Shown piece by piece: positions 52,432 through 61,173 of a stretch of 64,000 bases of DNA. The notes beneath the pieces are model-generated. The model had not been told where the DNA came from, made no database searches, and was given only the letters and a program-made list of their open reading frames with translations. The position numbers and the translations under genes are program-made. The stretch covers positions 62,001 through 126,000 of the forward strand of contig NZ_JALBUF010000004.1 of the NCBI RefSeq assembly GCF_022606465.1. The letters run 5' to 3'. Each line of letters starts with the position of its first letter. Position 1 is the stretch's first letter. This DNA comes from Sulfoacidibacillus ferrooxidans. GTDB lineage: Bacteria; Bacillota; Bacilli; Alicyclobacillales; SLC66.

Positions 52432-53978
52432 TGGAAGACGTGTTGATGCTCATTGTTGTCATCCCACTCTTAGCGGGTTTGCTCGTCCTTGCGATGCCTG
52501 CTCGCTCACACGGGATCATCCGTGCAGTCGCATTCATTGGCGCATTGATTCCGGCGTGCTTTTCACTATCGGCTTATCTCGCATTTGATAAGCGGATCAC
52601 AGATCTACAGTATCCCTTTACAACGACGTGGATGAATATAGACAATGCATTCAATATGCTCACGCTCCATATCAACCTGTCATTTGGTGTCGATGGCATC
52701 TCCATGCCACTAGTGATGTTAGTAGGTGTGGTGAGCACACTCACCATGATTCGAAGCTTCAAAGTGACAGAGCGCGTGAAGAGTCACTACTTCTGGATGC
52801 TGTTTTTAACCATGGGGTTATATGGTGTCTTTGCGGCATCAGACATCTTTACATTCTTTTTCTTTCTCGAGTCGACACTCGTCGCTAGTTATTTGTTGAT
52901 TAACACTTGGGGTGGGGAATTACGTCACTATGCCGCCACGAAGTTTTTAATCTATCGTGGACTCGCAAGCGTCGTGTTACTAGCGGGATTAATCGGGCTT
53001 GCGTATGTGTATGCAGTGAAGGCGCAAGCAGCAAGTTCGACGATCATGATCCCCAATGCCCCAGACTTTTTGACACTGTCCATTTCACAGTTGTTAACTG
53101 AGGCAAGACTCATACAAATACCAGCCGCAACACAAAACGTGCTTTTTCTCGTGTTTTTGCTAGCGGTACTCATTGAAGAAGCATTTGTGCCTTTTCACAC
53201 GTGGCTACCTGATACGCATGAACAGAGCGATACTGGAACAAACATGATGATTGGCGGCGCGCTCATGAAAATTGGGCTCTACGTGATGCTGCGCTTTGCC
53301 GTATCCATGTTGCCGCTAGGACTTGCACACTACGCCATGTGGCTTGCTGTGCTTGGCCTGATCAGCATCTTGTACGGAGCGATTGTGGCCGTTGCGTCTA
53401 AAGATTGGCGGCGCTTGATTGCTTTTTCAAGCATTAGCCACATGGGCTTAGTGTTGCTTGCGATCGGATCGATGCAAGAGATCGGCATCCAGGGAGCCGT
53501 CTTTATGCTCGTGTCATCAGGACTCTTGACGTCGCTTTTGTTTTTTACAGTCGGAGCACAGGCAGATCGAACAGGGACATTTGCGATCGAAAACCTCGGA
53601 GGCTTGTCCAAGTCCCTGCCGGTCATCTCAGGCGTGATGCTAGTTGCCGCGCTTGGATTTGTTGGACTTCCAGGACTCAGCGGATTTATCAGTGAGTTTT
53701 CACTCTTTGTCGGTGGGTTTGCAGCCTTCCCAACACTCTCTGCGCTCGCCACACTGAGTATGATATTTGCCGCATTTTATCTACTGTGGGCCATGCAACG
53801 CACAACATTTGGCCCAGTCAATACGTCCTTGCCAGAGATGGCGGATGCAGAGGCGATCGAATATGTGCCGATGGTGGTTCTTGTGATCCTCGTCGTTCTC
53901 ATCGGCGTGTTCCCAGGAGTACTTGGCGACGTGGTGCATGGCACCGCACAGGCGATCGCGGCAAGGATAGGGGGTTAG
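52431..53978 (+). CDS. nuoM: NADH-quinone oxidoreductase subunit M
   Basis: An antiporter-like subunit of 515 residues with PFHTWLPDTHEQSDTGTNMM and FSSISHMGLVLL. It starts at ATG 52431, coupled to nuoL. Confidence 0.96.
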   Translation: MEDVLMLIVVIPLLAGLLVLAMPARSHGIIRAVAFIGALIPACFSLSAYLAFDKRITDLQYPFTTTWMNIDNAFNMLTLHINLSFGVDGISMPLVMLVGVVSTLTMIRSFKVTERVKSHYFWMLFLTMGLYGVFAASDIFTFFFFLESTLVASYLLINTWGGELRHYAATKFLIYRGLASVVLLAGLIGLAYVYAVKAQAASSTIMIPNAPDFLTLSISQLLTEARLIQIPAATQNVLFLVFLLAVLIEEAFVPFHTWLPDTHEQSDTGTNMMIGGALMKIGLYVMLRFAVSMLPLGLAHYAMWLAVLGLISILYGAIVAVASKDWRRLIAFSSISHMGLVLLAIGSMQEIGIQGAVFMLVSSGLLTSLLFFTVGAQADRTGTFAIENLGGLSKSLPVISGVMLVAALGFVGLPGLSGFISEFSLFVGGFAAFPTLSALATLSMIFAAFYLLWAMQRTTFGPVNTSLPEMADAEAIEYVPMVVLVILVVLIGVFPGVLGDVVHGTAQAIAARIGG

Positions 53979-55469
53979 ATGGGCGTGGAAAGTGCGATGC
54001 ATGTAGTATCCTTTAGTGATATTTGGCGCAGTATGGGTCCAGAAGTCATCGTCATAGGTGGCGCTTTTCTCATCATGCTCATCGAGTTGCTGTTGCCTCA
54101 GAACAAGCGCCAGTGGGTACCGTGGCTTGCAGTGATCGACGTGATCGTTGCGGCGATACTCATTATTTCTCGATTTGATGAGGGAATTCTCGTCTATTCC
54201 AATGCAAATTTCGTGGTTGATGGCTTTAGTAATATATTCAAATTGGTCATCCTGCTTGGAACATTTCTTGTGATCCTTCTAGCGATTGCGGAACAGCGCA
54301 AAAAGGCATTGCCTTATGAGTATTCCTATCTCCTGCTGTTTGCATCAGGTGGTGCGATGATCATCACCTCTGGCATTGATCTTGTGCTACTGTATGTCGG
54401 ACTAGAACTGTTATCCATTGCAACCTATATTCTCGTTGCACTCAATCGCAGGGACGGTCGATCGGCAGAAGGTGGACTCAAATACCTGATCGTAGGGTCG
54501 ATTGCTTCCGCCACGATCCTGTATGGATTGAGCTTTTTATACGGTGTGGCAGGTTCCACTAACCTTGGACAAATTGCCGTAGCACTGCAAAATGATTGGG
54601 CAAACGACAGCGCCATCTTATTTGTATCATTTGCGCTCATTCTCGCAGGCGTTGCTGTGAAGATCTCCGTGGTGCCCTTTCATATGTGGACACCGGATGT
54701 GTACGAAGGTGCACCAACACCAGTTACAGCCTATCTTGCTGTCGTCTCAAAAGCAGCAGTGATCGCGTTTATGTTGCGCGTGTTTATCTTCGCTTTTGGG
54801 GACAAGTTTCAAGATTGGTGGTTGCTGATGGCATGGCTGTCGGTGATCACGATGGTTGTGGGTAACTTTGGCGCACTTGCACAGCACAATGTAAAGCGGA
54901 TCTTGGCGTATTCAAGTATTGGGCAGGTTGGGTATCTGATTATGCCGTTTGCTGCGATTGGCCAAACGCAAAATGTATCCAATATGTGGCAGGCATTGTC
55001 GTCGATTTCGTTTTATCTCTTTGTATACGCAGTGATGACAATTGGCGCATTTGCCGTCCTATCCAAGGTGTCGCAAGAGCGAGGTTCAGATCAAGTAGAG
55101 GCATTTGCAGGTCTCTATAAGCGCAACCCTTGGCTTGCTACGATGATGGCGATATTTCTGTTATCGCTCGCCGGACTTCCTTTAACAGGCGGATTTTTTG
55201 GGAAGTTTATGATCTTCTTAGTGGCGTTTAACGCAGGTCAATACTGGCTTGGTATTATCTTATTTGCGACATCGGCAGTCGCTTTCTACTATTACTTTGG
55301 CATCCTCAAAGCCATCTTTGTGCTTGAACCCACAGGGGATGACGAAAAAATCAAGTCAGGTGGCTTGCTCAATACCATTGTAGGGCTTTGTGCATTGGGA
55401 ACTTTGTATCTTGGACTTGTACCTGGGCCATTTTTACATGTACTAAATCAAGTTCATTGGTTTGGTTGA
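53979..55469 (+). CDS. nuoN: NADH-quinone oxidoreductase subunit N
   Basis: The third antiporter-like subunit, 496 residues, with VVPFHMWTPDVYEGAPTPV and YSSIGQVGYLIM. It starts directly at the nuoM stop, behind AGGGGG, and ends the operon. No nuoE, nuoF or nuoG follows, so the complex is the 11-subunit type whose electron donor is not fixed as NADH. Confidence 0.95.
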   Translation: MGVESAMHVVSFSDIWRSMGPEVIVIGGAFLIMLIELLLPQNKRQWVPWLAVIDVIVAAILIISRFDEGILVYSNANFVVDGFSNIFKLVILLGTFLVILLAIAEQRKKALPYEYSYLLLFASGGAMIITSGIDLVLLYVGLELLSIATYILVALNRRDGRSAEGGLKYLIVGSIASATILYGLSFLYGVAGSTNLGQIAVALQNDWANDSAILFVSFALILAGVAVKISVVPFHMWTPDVYEGAPTPVTAYLAVVSKAAVIAFMLRVFIFAFGDKFQDWWLLMAWLSVITMVVGNFGALAQHNVKRILAYSSIGQVGYLIMPFAAIGQTQNVSNMWQALSSISFYLFVYAVMTIGAFAVLSKVSQERGSDQVEAFAGLYKRNPWLATMMAIFLLSLAGLPLTGGFFGKFMIFLVAFNAGQYWLGIILFATSAVAFYYYFGILKAIFVLEPTGDDEKIKSGGLLNTIVGLCALGTLYLGLVPGPFLHVLNQVHWFG

Positions 55470-55480
55470 TCCCATAAACA

Positions 55481-55489
55481 TGCTACAAT
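55481..55489 (+). promoter_or_regulatory. Extended -10 promoter for a short RNA behind nuoN
   Basis: TGCTACAAT has the TGn extension and a near-consensus -10. TTGGTT (55462-55467) lies 16 bases upstream as a weak -35 inside the nuoN end. Transcription would start near 55496. Confidence 0.5.
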
Positions 55490-55494
55490 ATAAG

Positions 55495-55560
55495 CCATGA
55501 TCACATGGCGCAGGATGACCGCTGGGACATCCATTGACCCGCTTTGTGCGGGTCTTTTTT
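55495..55560 (+). ncRNA. Possible short structured RNA or leader with its own terminator
   Basis: Three hairpins follow one another closely: CCATG-atca-CATGG (55495-55508), GGATG...CATCC (55513-55532) and GACCCGC-tttgt-GCGGGTC (55536-55554), the last with a run of six T. With the promoter just upstream this makes a transcript of about 65 bases. It could be a small RNA, a nuoN terminator with chance structure, or an attenuator in front of the acyl-CoA dehydrogenase gene that starts 29 bases later. I recognise no known riboswitch class in it. Confidence 0.42.
55536..55560 (+). terminator. Terminator behind nuoN
   Basis: GACCCGC and GCGGGTC form a perfect seven-pair stem with a five-base loop, followed by TTTTTT. 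Confidence 0.9.
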
Positions 55561-55588
55561 GTGTCAACTAGGCGAGGAGGCAGATGTG

Positions 55589-56755
55589 ATGCAGGCGCAG
55601 ATTCGACATGCGGCAGACCAAGAACTCGTCACGTGGGTAGGAACACTGGCAGACGAACTAGGAAAAAAGGCGGAACAGTATGATCGCTCGGGTGACTTTC
55701 TGAGCGATCAGATTGCCTATTTGCAAAGTGCAGGCTATAGTAGTCTGACCGTACCAAAAGCATATGGTGGAAGAGGCTGCGATTTGTATCAGCTGTTACT
55801 CGCACAAGAGCGACTCGCGCATGGAGATCCTTCCGCAGCGCTTGTGATGGGATGGCATCTTGGGATTACCCTTAGCTTATCGATGACAGAAGCATGGCCT
55901 GAGGAATTATACGCGGATTTTTGCCGCGACGTAGTACTAGGTATCGCACTCGTGAACGCTTGTGGAACAGAGCCTGATAGTGGGAGTCCAAGTCGTGGGG
56001 GCCGTCCAGCAACGGAAGCTGTGCGCGTGGAAGGTGGCTATCGCATCACAGGTGAAAAAACCTGGGCGACAGGCAGTCCTGCGATCACGCATTTTCTGAT
56101 TACAGCGTATGTGGCAGAAGATGACCGTGTGGGCGAATTTTTGGTACATAAAGGCTCTGAGGGCTTACATGTTAAGAAGTCTTGGGACAGCATGTCGATG
56201 CGCGCAAGCGGAAGCGATTCAGTGGTATTACAAGATGTCTTTGTACCGGATGCATACTTACTTGATCTCGTCATTCCTGGACAAAAAACGAAACGCAGCA
56301 GCGATGGCTCAGGGTGGTTACTTCACATCCCCGCCACCTATCTTGGCGTGGCCAACGCAGCGCGCGACTATACGATAGATTTTGTGAAAACGTATGTACC
56401 TAGTAGTTTAGGAAAACCAATTGCAACTGTGCCACACGTGCGCGAGAAAATCGGGCAGCTCGAAGCACAAGGAGCGATGGCCGAGACGGTGTTATGGGCG
56501 ATTGCAAGGCGGTACGATGAGGCGACGATGGAACAAAAGCGCAGTATGCGCGAGGATCTATCGCTTGCTAAGTACATCGTGACCAATGCTGCTGTCGCTA
56601 TGGTGGATCTTGCCATGCGAACGGCAGGCGGTCAAAGTATCCTGCGAACCCATCCATTAGAACGCTATTATCGCGATGTTCGTGCGGGGCTACACAACCC
56701 GCCGATGGATGACGTCACAGTAAGACAGTTAGCTGATCGGGCGCTCGGAAAATAA
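55589..56755 (+). CDS. Atypical acyl-CoA dehydrogenase family protein
   Basis: The protein of about 388 residues has the acyl-CoA dehydrogenase fold (VPKAYGGRGCDLYQLLLAQERLAHGDPS, GYRITGEKTWATGSP), but the C-terminal region has RYYRDVRAGLHNPPMDD where ordinary members have the IYEGTNxIQR motif with the catalytic glutamate. It may be a dehydrogenase with a relocated base, of YdbM type, or a flavin-dependent monooxygenase relative. ATG 55589, eight bases behind CGAGGAGG, is the start. It stands alone behind a terminator. Confidence 0.75.
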   Translation: MQAQIRHAADQELVTWVGTLADELGKKAEQYDRSGDFLSDQIAYLQSAGYSSLTVPKAYGGRGCDLYQLLLAQERLAHGDPSAALVMGWHLGITLSLSMTEAWPEELYADFCRDVVLGIALVNACGTEPDSGSPSRGGRPATEAVRVEGGYRITGEKTWATGSPAITHFLITAYVAEDDRVGEFLVHKGSEGLHVKKSWDSMSMRASGSDSVVLQDVFVPDAYLLDLVIPGQKTKRSSDGSGWLLHIPATYLGVANAARDYTIDFVKTYVPSSLGKPIATVPHVREKIGQLEAQGAMAETVLWAIARRYDEATMEQKRSMREDLSLAKYIVTNAAVAMVDLAMRTAGGQSILRTHPLERYYRDVRAGLHNPPMDDVTVRQLADRALGK

Positions 56756-56814
56756 TCTGCGACAAAAACCATTGGATGACGTCGAATACTATAGTATGAA
56801 GTGAGGTAAGACTG

Positions 56815-57054
56815 GTGAGTAACTTTTCCGAGATCTCTTTTCGCGTTCAAGGAGCCGTGACTATTGGCGGCTTACTACTGGGCACACTGCTCGCTTGGTA
56901 TGCGCTTGGCGCGGTGCGCTGGGACGTATTTTTAAAAAAACCGGATTCACCACCAGCCAGTCTTTTACGCCTCCTTTTAGCGATTCTCATCGGTACTGGA
57001 ATTGCCGGTTTTATTGTTCAATATGTGACAGGCGCGTCGATGATGCACACATAA
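56815..57054 (+). CDS. ywzB: DUF1146 family membrane protein (YwzB-like)
   Basis: A 79-residue protein with two hydrophobic segments and the family pattern ALGAVRWDVFLKKP. It lies between the respiratory genes and ywmB as in B. subtilis. Function unknown. GTG 56815 follows GTGAGG. Confidence 0.8.
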   Translation: MSNFSEISFRVQGAVTIGGLLLGTLLAWYALGAVRWDVFLKKPDSPPASLLRLLLAILIGTGIAGFIVQYVTGASMMHT

Positions 57055-57075
57055 GTCTCGTAGTCTAGTATAAAA

Positions 57076-57132
57076 CTCGTATCTCCCTGGCTATACTGCA
57101 TAGCATCACATTCGATGCATGGGAGATGCGAG
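57076..57132 (+). promoter_or_regulatory. Long hairpin that buries the ywmB ribosome site
   Basis: CTCGTATCTCCC (57076-57087) can pair with GGGAGATGCGAG (57121-57132) over 12 positions, one of them a G-U, and TGCAT with ATGCA pair inside the loop. GGGAG at 57121-57125 is the ribosome site of ywmB, so translation would need the hairpin to open or a start point inside it. No T-run follows, so it is not a terminator. Confidence 0.55.
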
Positions 57133-57134
57133 AA

Positions 57135-57914
57135 ATGAAAAAACTAGTGCTATTAGGGCTTGCTATAACAACGGTGATGTCGTACTTTGCAGGGCAAACT
57201 TTTGCAGAGGTACTGCATGGACCAGTGTCAAATGACACCCCCCAATTTGTAGAACGCGCGTTTAATGCCACACATGCGCAGATGTCAGGCTTTGAAGTGC
57301 ATGATTGGACAACGTTACATAATGCGTTTGTTCCTGTCAAAACGCTTGTTGCAGAAGCAAAGGCGTATGCTCATGAACTTGGCTTGCACGACATGCACTT
57401 ATACGAACATCAAGATCCAAATGATCATGTGGCACAGTGGTCAGGGACAGTGAGTTTTGGGCCACACGCCAAGGATGTAACGACAAGTGTTGAGATGGCG
57501 AGCATGCTTTTGCCTGATGCGCCTGCACAAACAGTACTCATTTTACGGTATCTTGGAACAACAAGTGATGAACAAGCGTTTGCAAGTGCTTATGCAAGAC
57601 TGACTGAAACGGCACAACAAGCTGGCGGATTACCTAAAATCAATGGCACACTTTTTGGCAATGTACCTGGATTGCAAGGTGAATCCGAACGTGCTACACG
57701 CATTGCAAAAGCGTATCAGGCAGTCTTTGCAAAGGAACTACAAAGTATGGTATATCCTTATACCACAAGCATTGCAGGCTATGGAGCGGCACCAGTACCC
57801 TATCTTGTGGCTGGAAAACAATTGGTCAATATACAAGTGGCGATGCACGAAGATAGTTTTGAACATAATACGAAAGTACTTGTCGGGAGTCCGATAATCA
57901 CGTTAGAATACTAG
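57135..57914 (+). CDS. ywmB: YwmB family secreted or membrane-anchored protein
   Basis: The 259-residue protein begins with a signal-like segment ([20 protein letters not shown], ending near AxA-like TFAEV). The rest is the YwmB family, described as having a TATA-binding-protein-like fold; its role is unknown. ATG 57135, nine bases behind GGGAG, is preferred over ATG 57126. It precedes murA as in B. subtilis. Confidence 0.8.
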   Translation: MKKLVLLGLAITTVMSYFAGQTFAEVLHGPVSNDTPQFVERAFNATHAQMSGFEVHDWTTLHNAFVPVKTLVAEAKAYAHELGLHDMHLYEHQDPNDHVAQWSGTVSFGPHAKDVTTSVEMASMLLPDAPAQTVLILRYLGTTSDEQAFASAYARLTETAQQAGGLPKINGTLFGNVPGLQGESERATRIAKAYQAVFAKELQSMVYPYTTSIAGYGAAPVPYLVAGKQLVNIQVAMHEDSFEHNTKVLVGSPIITLEY

Positions 57915-57981
57915 TATTACGTGCGAACATGAAGATATAAAAGGAATGTTCGTACGCGATCGCCTATGGGGGTTACAAAGA

Positions 57982-59274
57982 GTGGCTACAATCAAGATAA
58001 CCGGGGGCAAGCGCCTCATGGGGACGGTTCGGGTAGATGGCGCTAAAAACGCCGTGCTACCTATTATGGCAGCGTCATTATTAGCTGCGACCGGTGAGAC
58101 GATCATCGAAGATGTACCTTATTTAACAGATATTCAGAACTTGGCTGACGTTGTGAAAAGCCTTGGAGCTAAAGCAGAACTAGCAGTAGATGGTCGCTTG
58201 CGTCTTTGTGCAGAACGCTTAGTGAGTACGACTGCACCGTATGAGTTAGTACGTAAGATGCGCGCATCCTTTTGGGTGGCAGGGCCACTTCTTGCACGAG
58301 CGGGACACTTTCGGATACCATTACCTGGTGGCTGTAACATTGGGGAACGACCGGTTGATCAACATATAAAAGGATTTGAAGCATTAGGTGCACACGTTAT
58401 CATTGAACACGGATATGTAGAAGGGTTTGTAGATGGGCGATTACGCGGGGGACGTGTGTATTTTGATGTCGTAAGTGTCGGTGCCACGATTAACACGATG
58501 ATGGCAGCGGCGCTAGCTGAAGGGCAAACGATTATCGAAAATGCAGCAAAAGAACCAGAAATTGTCGATGTAGCGAACTACTTAAACAAGATGGGTGCAA
58601 AAGTGCGCGGTGCAGGTACAGATGTGATTCGCATTCAAGGCGTGCAACAACTACACGGAGTGATGCATACAGTGATTCCAGATCGCATTGAGGCAGGCAC
58701 ATATATGCTTGCAGCGGCGATTACGCGTGGCGATGTCCTTGTTGAAGGTGCAATTTACAATCACTTGAGTCCTTTATGTGCAAAACTGCGAGAAGCTGGT
58801 GTTACGATTGAGGATGATATTCACGGTATTCGCGTTCGCGTAGATGGGCCATTGCACCCCATCGATGTGAAGACGTTGCCACATCCCGGATTTCCTACGG
58901 ATTTGCAAGCGCAGATTCTTGCGTTTTTAGCAACAGTAGATGGCGTGAGCATTATCACAGAAACATTATTTGAAAACCGCTTCTTGCATGTAGCGGAGAT
59001 GAGACGCATGGGCGTCGATGTGAAGGTAGAAGGTCGCAGTGCGATTATCGAGGGCGGTGCACTGATGACTGGTGCGAAAGTCCATGCCACGGATTTGCGC
59101 GCAGGAGCGGCGCTTGTGCTAGCAGGACTGGTAGCAGAAGGTGAGACGATCGTTACAGGACTCGAACATATCGATCGGGGATATAGCGATCTTGTCGGGA
59201 AGTTGCGCATGCTTGGAGCGGATCTGATTCGGACGGATGCAAGGCCACCTCTACATTTGGTACAGGCGAACTAA
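57982..59274 (+). CDS. murA: UDP-N-acetylglucosamine 1-carboxyvinyltransferase
   Basis: MurA adds enolpyruvate to UDP-GlcNAc in the first committed step of peptidoglycan synthesis. It is about 430 residues, with [11 protein letters not shown] and the catalytic cysteine in [15 protein letters not shown], which implies fosfomycin sensitivity. GTG 57982, nine bases behind GGGGG, gives the standard N-terminus; ATG 57946 is in frame but touches its own possible ribosome site. Confidence 0.95.
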   Translation: MATIKITGGKRLMGTVRVDGAKNAVLPIMAASLLAATGETIIEDVPYLTDIQNLADVVKSLGAKAELAVDGRLRLCAERLVSTTAPYELVRKMRASFWVAGPLLARAGHFRIPLPGGCNIGERPVDQHIKGFEALGAHVIIEHGYVEGFVDGRLRGGRVYFDVVSVGATINTMMAAALAEGQTIIENAAKEPEIVDVANYLNKMGAKVRGAGTDVIRIQGVQQLHGVMHTVIPDRIEAGTYMLAAAITRGDVLVEGAIYNHLSPLCAKLREAGVTIEDDIHGIRVRVDGPLHPIDVKTLPHPGFPTDLQAQILAFLATVDGVSIITETLFENRFLHVAEMRRMGVDVKVEGRSAIIEGGALMTGAKVHATDLRAGAALVLAGLVAEGETIVTGLEHIDRGYSDLVGKLRMLGADLIRTDARPPLHLVQAN

Positions 59275-59360
59275 GGTAGAACCGCTATATGGAAGATTCT
59301 GATGAGTGAAGGACACGCATAAGACTTTTCGTGCTAGTACAAGCTAGATGTAGTGAAAAA

Positions 59361-59426
59361 AGGGAGCATGGTTCCCTCGCAAGGCGCTGTAGATTGCTGA
59401 TCAAGCGATCTGCGGCGCCTTTTTGT
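59361..59426 (+). terminator. Double hairpin and terminator after murA
   Basis: AGGGA...TCCCT (59361-59377) is followed by a large stem in which the 18 bases from 59381 pair with 59404-59421 (several G-U) around the loop GATCA, then TTTTG. The 185-base gap between murA and the next gene holds nothing else that I can identify. Confidence 0.85.
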
Positions 59427-59492
59427 GTGTGGATATAAGCTGTTTATTAAGGCAACACTATGGCCAAGAACAGGAAAAGGAGTGTATTGGCT

Positions 59493-59675
59493 ATGGCGTG
59501 GTATTCAAAAATGATCACAGGGTACTGGGAAGCAGTCAAACGCGGCGTGATGATGTCAGAGCATCCTGAATACTATGATCTGGTCTATCCTAGTGAGGAT
59601 CAGGCGCAGTCTACCTTGAGTGATGTATCTGAAGGTGAAGGGATGCAAATGAGTCCTACACAAACGATTCAGTAG
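59493..59675 (+). CDS. Small protein of unknown function between murA and spoIIQ
   Basis: From ATG 59493, ten bases behind AAAAGGAG, the frame gives 60 residues beginning MAWYSKMITGYWEAVKRGV and ending in a Ser/Thr/Gln-rich tail. The frame is also open from ATG 59460. The N-terminal half is amphipathic with aromatic residues; there is no membrane segment or known motif. B. subtilis has spoIID in this interval. The good ribosome site supports a real gene. Confidence 0.55.
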   Translation: MAWYSKMITGYWEAVKRGVMMSEHPEYYDLVYPSEDQAQSTLSDVSEGEGMQMSPTQTIQ

Positions 59676-59755
59676 TAAGAGGATACAAGAGTTAGCGAAA
59701 GACCGATGCGTTGGCGGGTATGCGTATAATTTTTAGTCTATTTTTACAAAAACTT

Positions 59756-59785
59756 GTTTAATACTACTTCATTTTGGCGAGACTG
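59756..59785 (+). promoter_or_regulatory. Sigma-F promoter of spoIIQ
   Basis: GTTTA (59756-59760), 15 bases, GGCGAGACTG (59776-59785) matches the sigma-F consensus GYWTA, N15, GGnnAnAnTR at every defined position. spoIIQ is a sigma-F gene in B. subtilis. The start point would be close to 59792, giving a leader of only about 13 bases. Confidence 0.72.
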
Positions 59786-59804
59786 CGAAATGAGGTGATG
59801 AGCT

Positions 59805-60530
59805 ATGAATCAGGATGAAAACAAGCAACAAAATGGCATCCAAAATGATGATCAGATGCCGGAAGACAACCATTCTGGGGAAAGTAAATGGAAGGCGTTT
59901 TTTGCAAAACGCTGGGCATTCCCTGCGCTGTATCTCATGGCTGCGGCATTTATTATTGCCCTTATGTATGGACAGGCACATCGGATGGTCAATGTAGGGA
60001 ACAACGATGCGGCGGGACAAGCAGTGAAAACTAGTCAACCTGCTGCCGTGACCACTGCAACAACAACTAGTTTTGTGTGGCCGATTGCACCAGATACGAC
60101 TGATGCTCGCGTGGTTCGCGGGTTCTTTGACGCTAATGCCAAAGGGGCAACGCTGCAAACACTTGCGGCAGATTTGGTAAGCTATGATCAAAGTTATCAA
60201 GGATCGACCGGCGTGGACATCGCAATGGCTGGCAATAGCAAGACGTTTGGCGTTGTAGCAGCTTCTGCAGGAACAGTGACAGATGTACGCAACAGCCCTG
60301 TGATGGGTTGGACAGTCGTTATACAGTCTGCCAATGGCTATACGGAAACCTATCAATCTTTAGGTACGGTTGACGTAAAAGAGGGGCAACAAGTCACGCA
60401 AGGACAAGATCTTGGAGCGAGTGGTTATAACCAACGCGAAGCAAGCCTTGGCAACCATCTCTTCTTTGAAGTAGAGAAAAATGGAGTGGCTGTAGATCCA
60501 TCCTCACTTCTTCCAAAGTCGATGTCATAG
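59805..60530 (+). CDS. spoIIQ: Forespore protein SpoIIQ (degenerate LytM/M23 domain)
   Basis: SpoIIQ spans the inner forespore membrane and pairs with SpoIIIAH across the intermembrane space during engulfment. The 241-residue protein has a charged cytoplasmic head, one membrane segment (about residues 40-58) and a C-terminal LytM domain. The metal ligands are incomplete: the HxGxD motif is STGVD, and the HLHFE motif is HLFFE. The domain is therefore probably not an active peptidase, as in the B. subtilis protein. ATG 59805 follows GAGGTGATG. Confidence 0.87.
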   Translation: MNQDENKQQNGIQNDDQMPEDNHSGESKWKAFFAKRWAFPALYLMAAAFIIALMYGQAHRMVNVGNNDAAGQAVKTSQPAAVTTATTTSFVWPIAPDTTDARVVRGFFDANAKGATLQTLAADLVSYDQSYQGSTGVDIAMAGNSKTFGVVAASAGTVTDVRNSPVMGWTVVIQSANGYTETYQSLGTVDVKEGQQVTQGQDLGASGYNQREASLGNHLFFEVEKNGVAVDPSSLLPKSMS

Positions 60531-60580
60531 AGTTACTTTGTGTAAGCATGTCTCTAGCAGGTAAAGTAAAAAATAGACCG

Positions 60581-60609
60581 AGCTGCTTCGTAGAGAGAAG
60601 CAGCTTTTT
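60581..60609 (+). terminator. Terminator after spoIIQ
   Basis: AGCTGCTTC and GAAGCAGCT pair perfectly over nine bases with a seven-base loop, followed by TTTTTC. Confidence 0.9.
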
Positions 60610-60697
60610 CTATGTTATCAAAAAGCGGTGATAGAAGGAGTAAGGACGAGCAACACCGTGATAAGTAGGCCGAAGTTCGTGAAATCGACGGATTTTA

Positions 60698-60725
60698 GCA
60701 TATGCTGTACACCCCCTCATATACT
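60698..60725 (+). promoter_or_regulatory. Sigma-E-like promoter of spoIIID
   Basis: GCATATG (60698-60704) and CATATACT (60718-60725), 13 bases apart, resemble the sigma-E consensus (an ATATT-like -35 and CATACAnT -10). spoIIID is a sigma-E gene in B. subtilis. It lies 36 bases before the spoIIID start. Confidence 0.48.
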
Positions 60726-60760
60726 GTACCAGACTTGCGAAACATGGGGGAGGCGAGGGT

Positions 60761-61069
60761 GTGCACGACTACATCAAGGAGAGAACGATCAAGATCGGCG
60801 AGTATATCGTCGAGACTCGCAATACCGTCCGAACGATTGCCCGCGAATTTGGCGTCTCCAAAAGCACCGTGCATAAAGACCTGACAGAGCGACTACCAGA
60901 GATTAACCCAGACCTCGCGAACCGCGTCAAGGAAATCCTAGAGTACCATAAGTCAATTCGACATTTACGCGGCGGTGAGGCAACCAAAGAAAAATATCGA
61001 AAGGATGAACCAAAACGAAAAATGACGAAAAATATTACGGTGGGAAGAGGATTTGGCGTTCGTATGTAG
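60761..61069 (+). CDS. spoIIID: Sporulation transcription factor SpoIIID
   Basis: SpoIIID is a mother-cell DNA-binding protein that adjusts the sigma-E regulon. The helix-turn-helix is TVRTIAREFGVSKSTVHKDL (about residues 22-41), followed by a basic region. It is 102 residues, slightly longer than usual, with a basic C-terminal tail. GTG 60761 follows GGGGGAGGCGAGG. Confidence 0.95.
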   Translation: MHDYIKERTIKIGEYIVETRNTVRTIAREFGVSKSTVHKDLTERLPEINPDLANRVKEILEYHKSIRHLRGGEATKEKYRKDEPKRKMTKNITVGRGFGVRM

Positions 61070-61173
61070 AACTCAATAAGGAGCGTAGTAGGAGATGGAG
61101 TCACTTGCAAGATGTGTCCCGTTCTATGCCTAGGTGAGAGATGATCACCTAGTTTCACGTCAGAGAGGATTTT

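Noticed and set aside
59361-59426. T-box-like leader behind murA
   Set aside because: The sequence AGGGAGCATGGTTCCC superficially recalls a T-box, but the invariant GGTGGNACCGCG element is missing and no tRNA synthetase or amino-acid gene follows.
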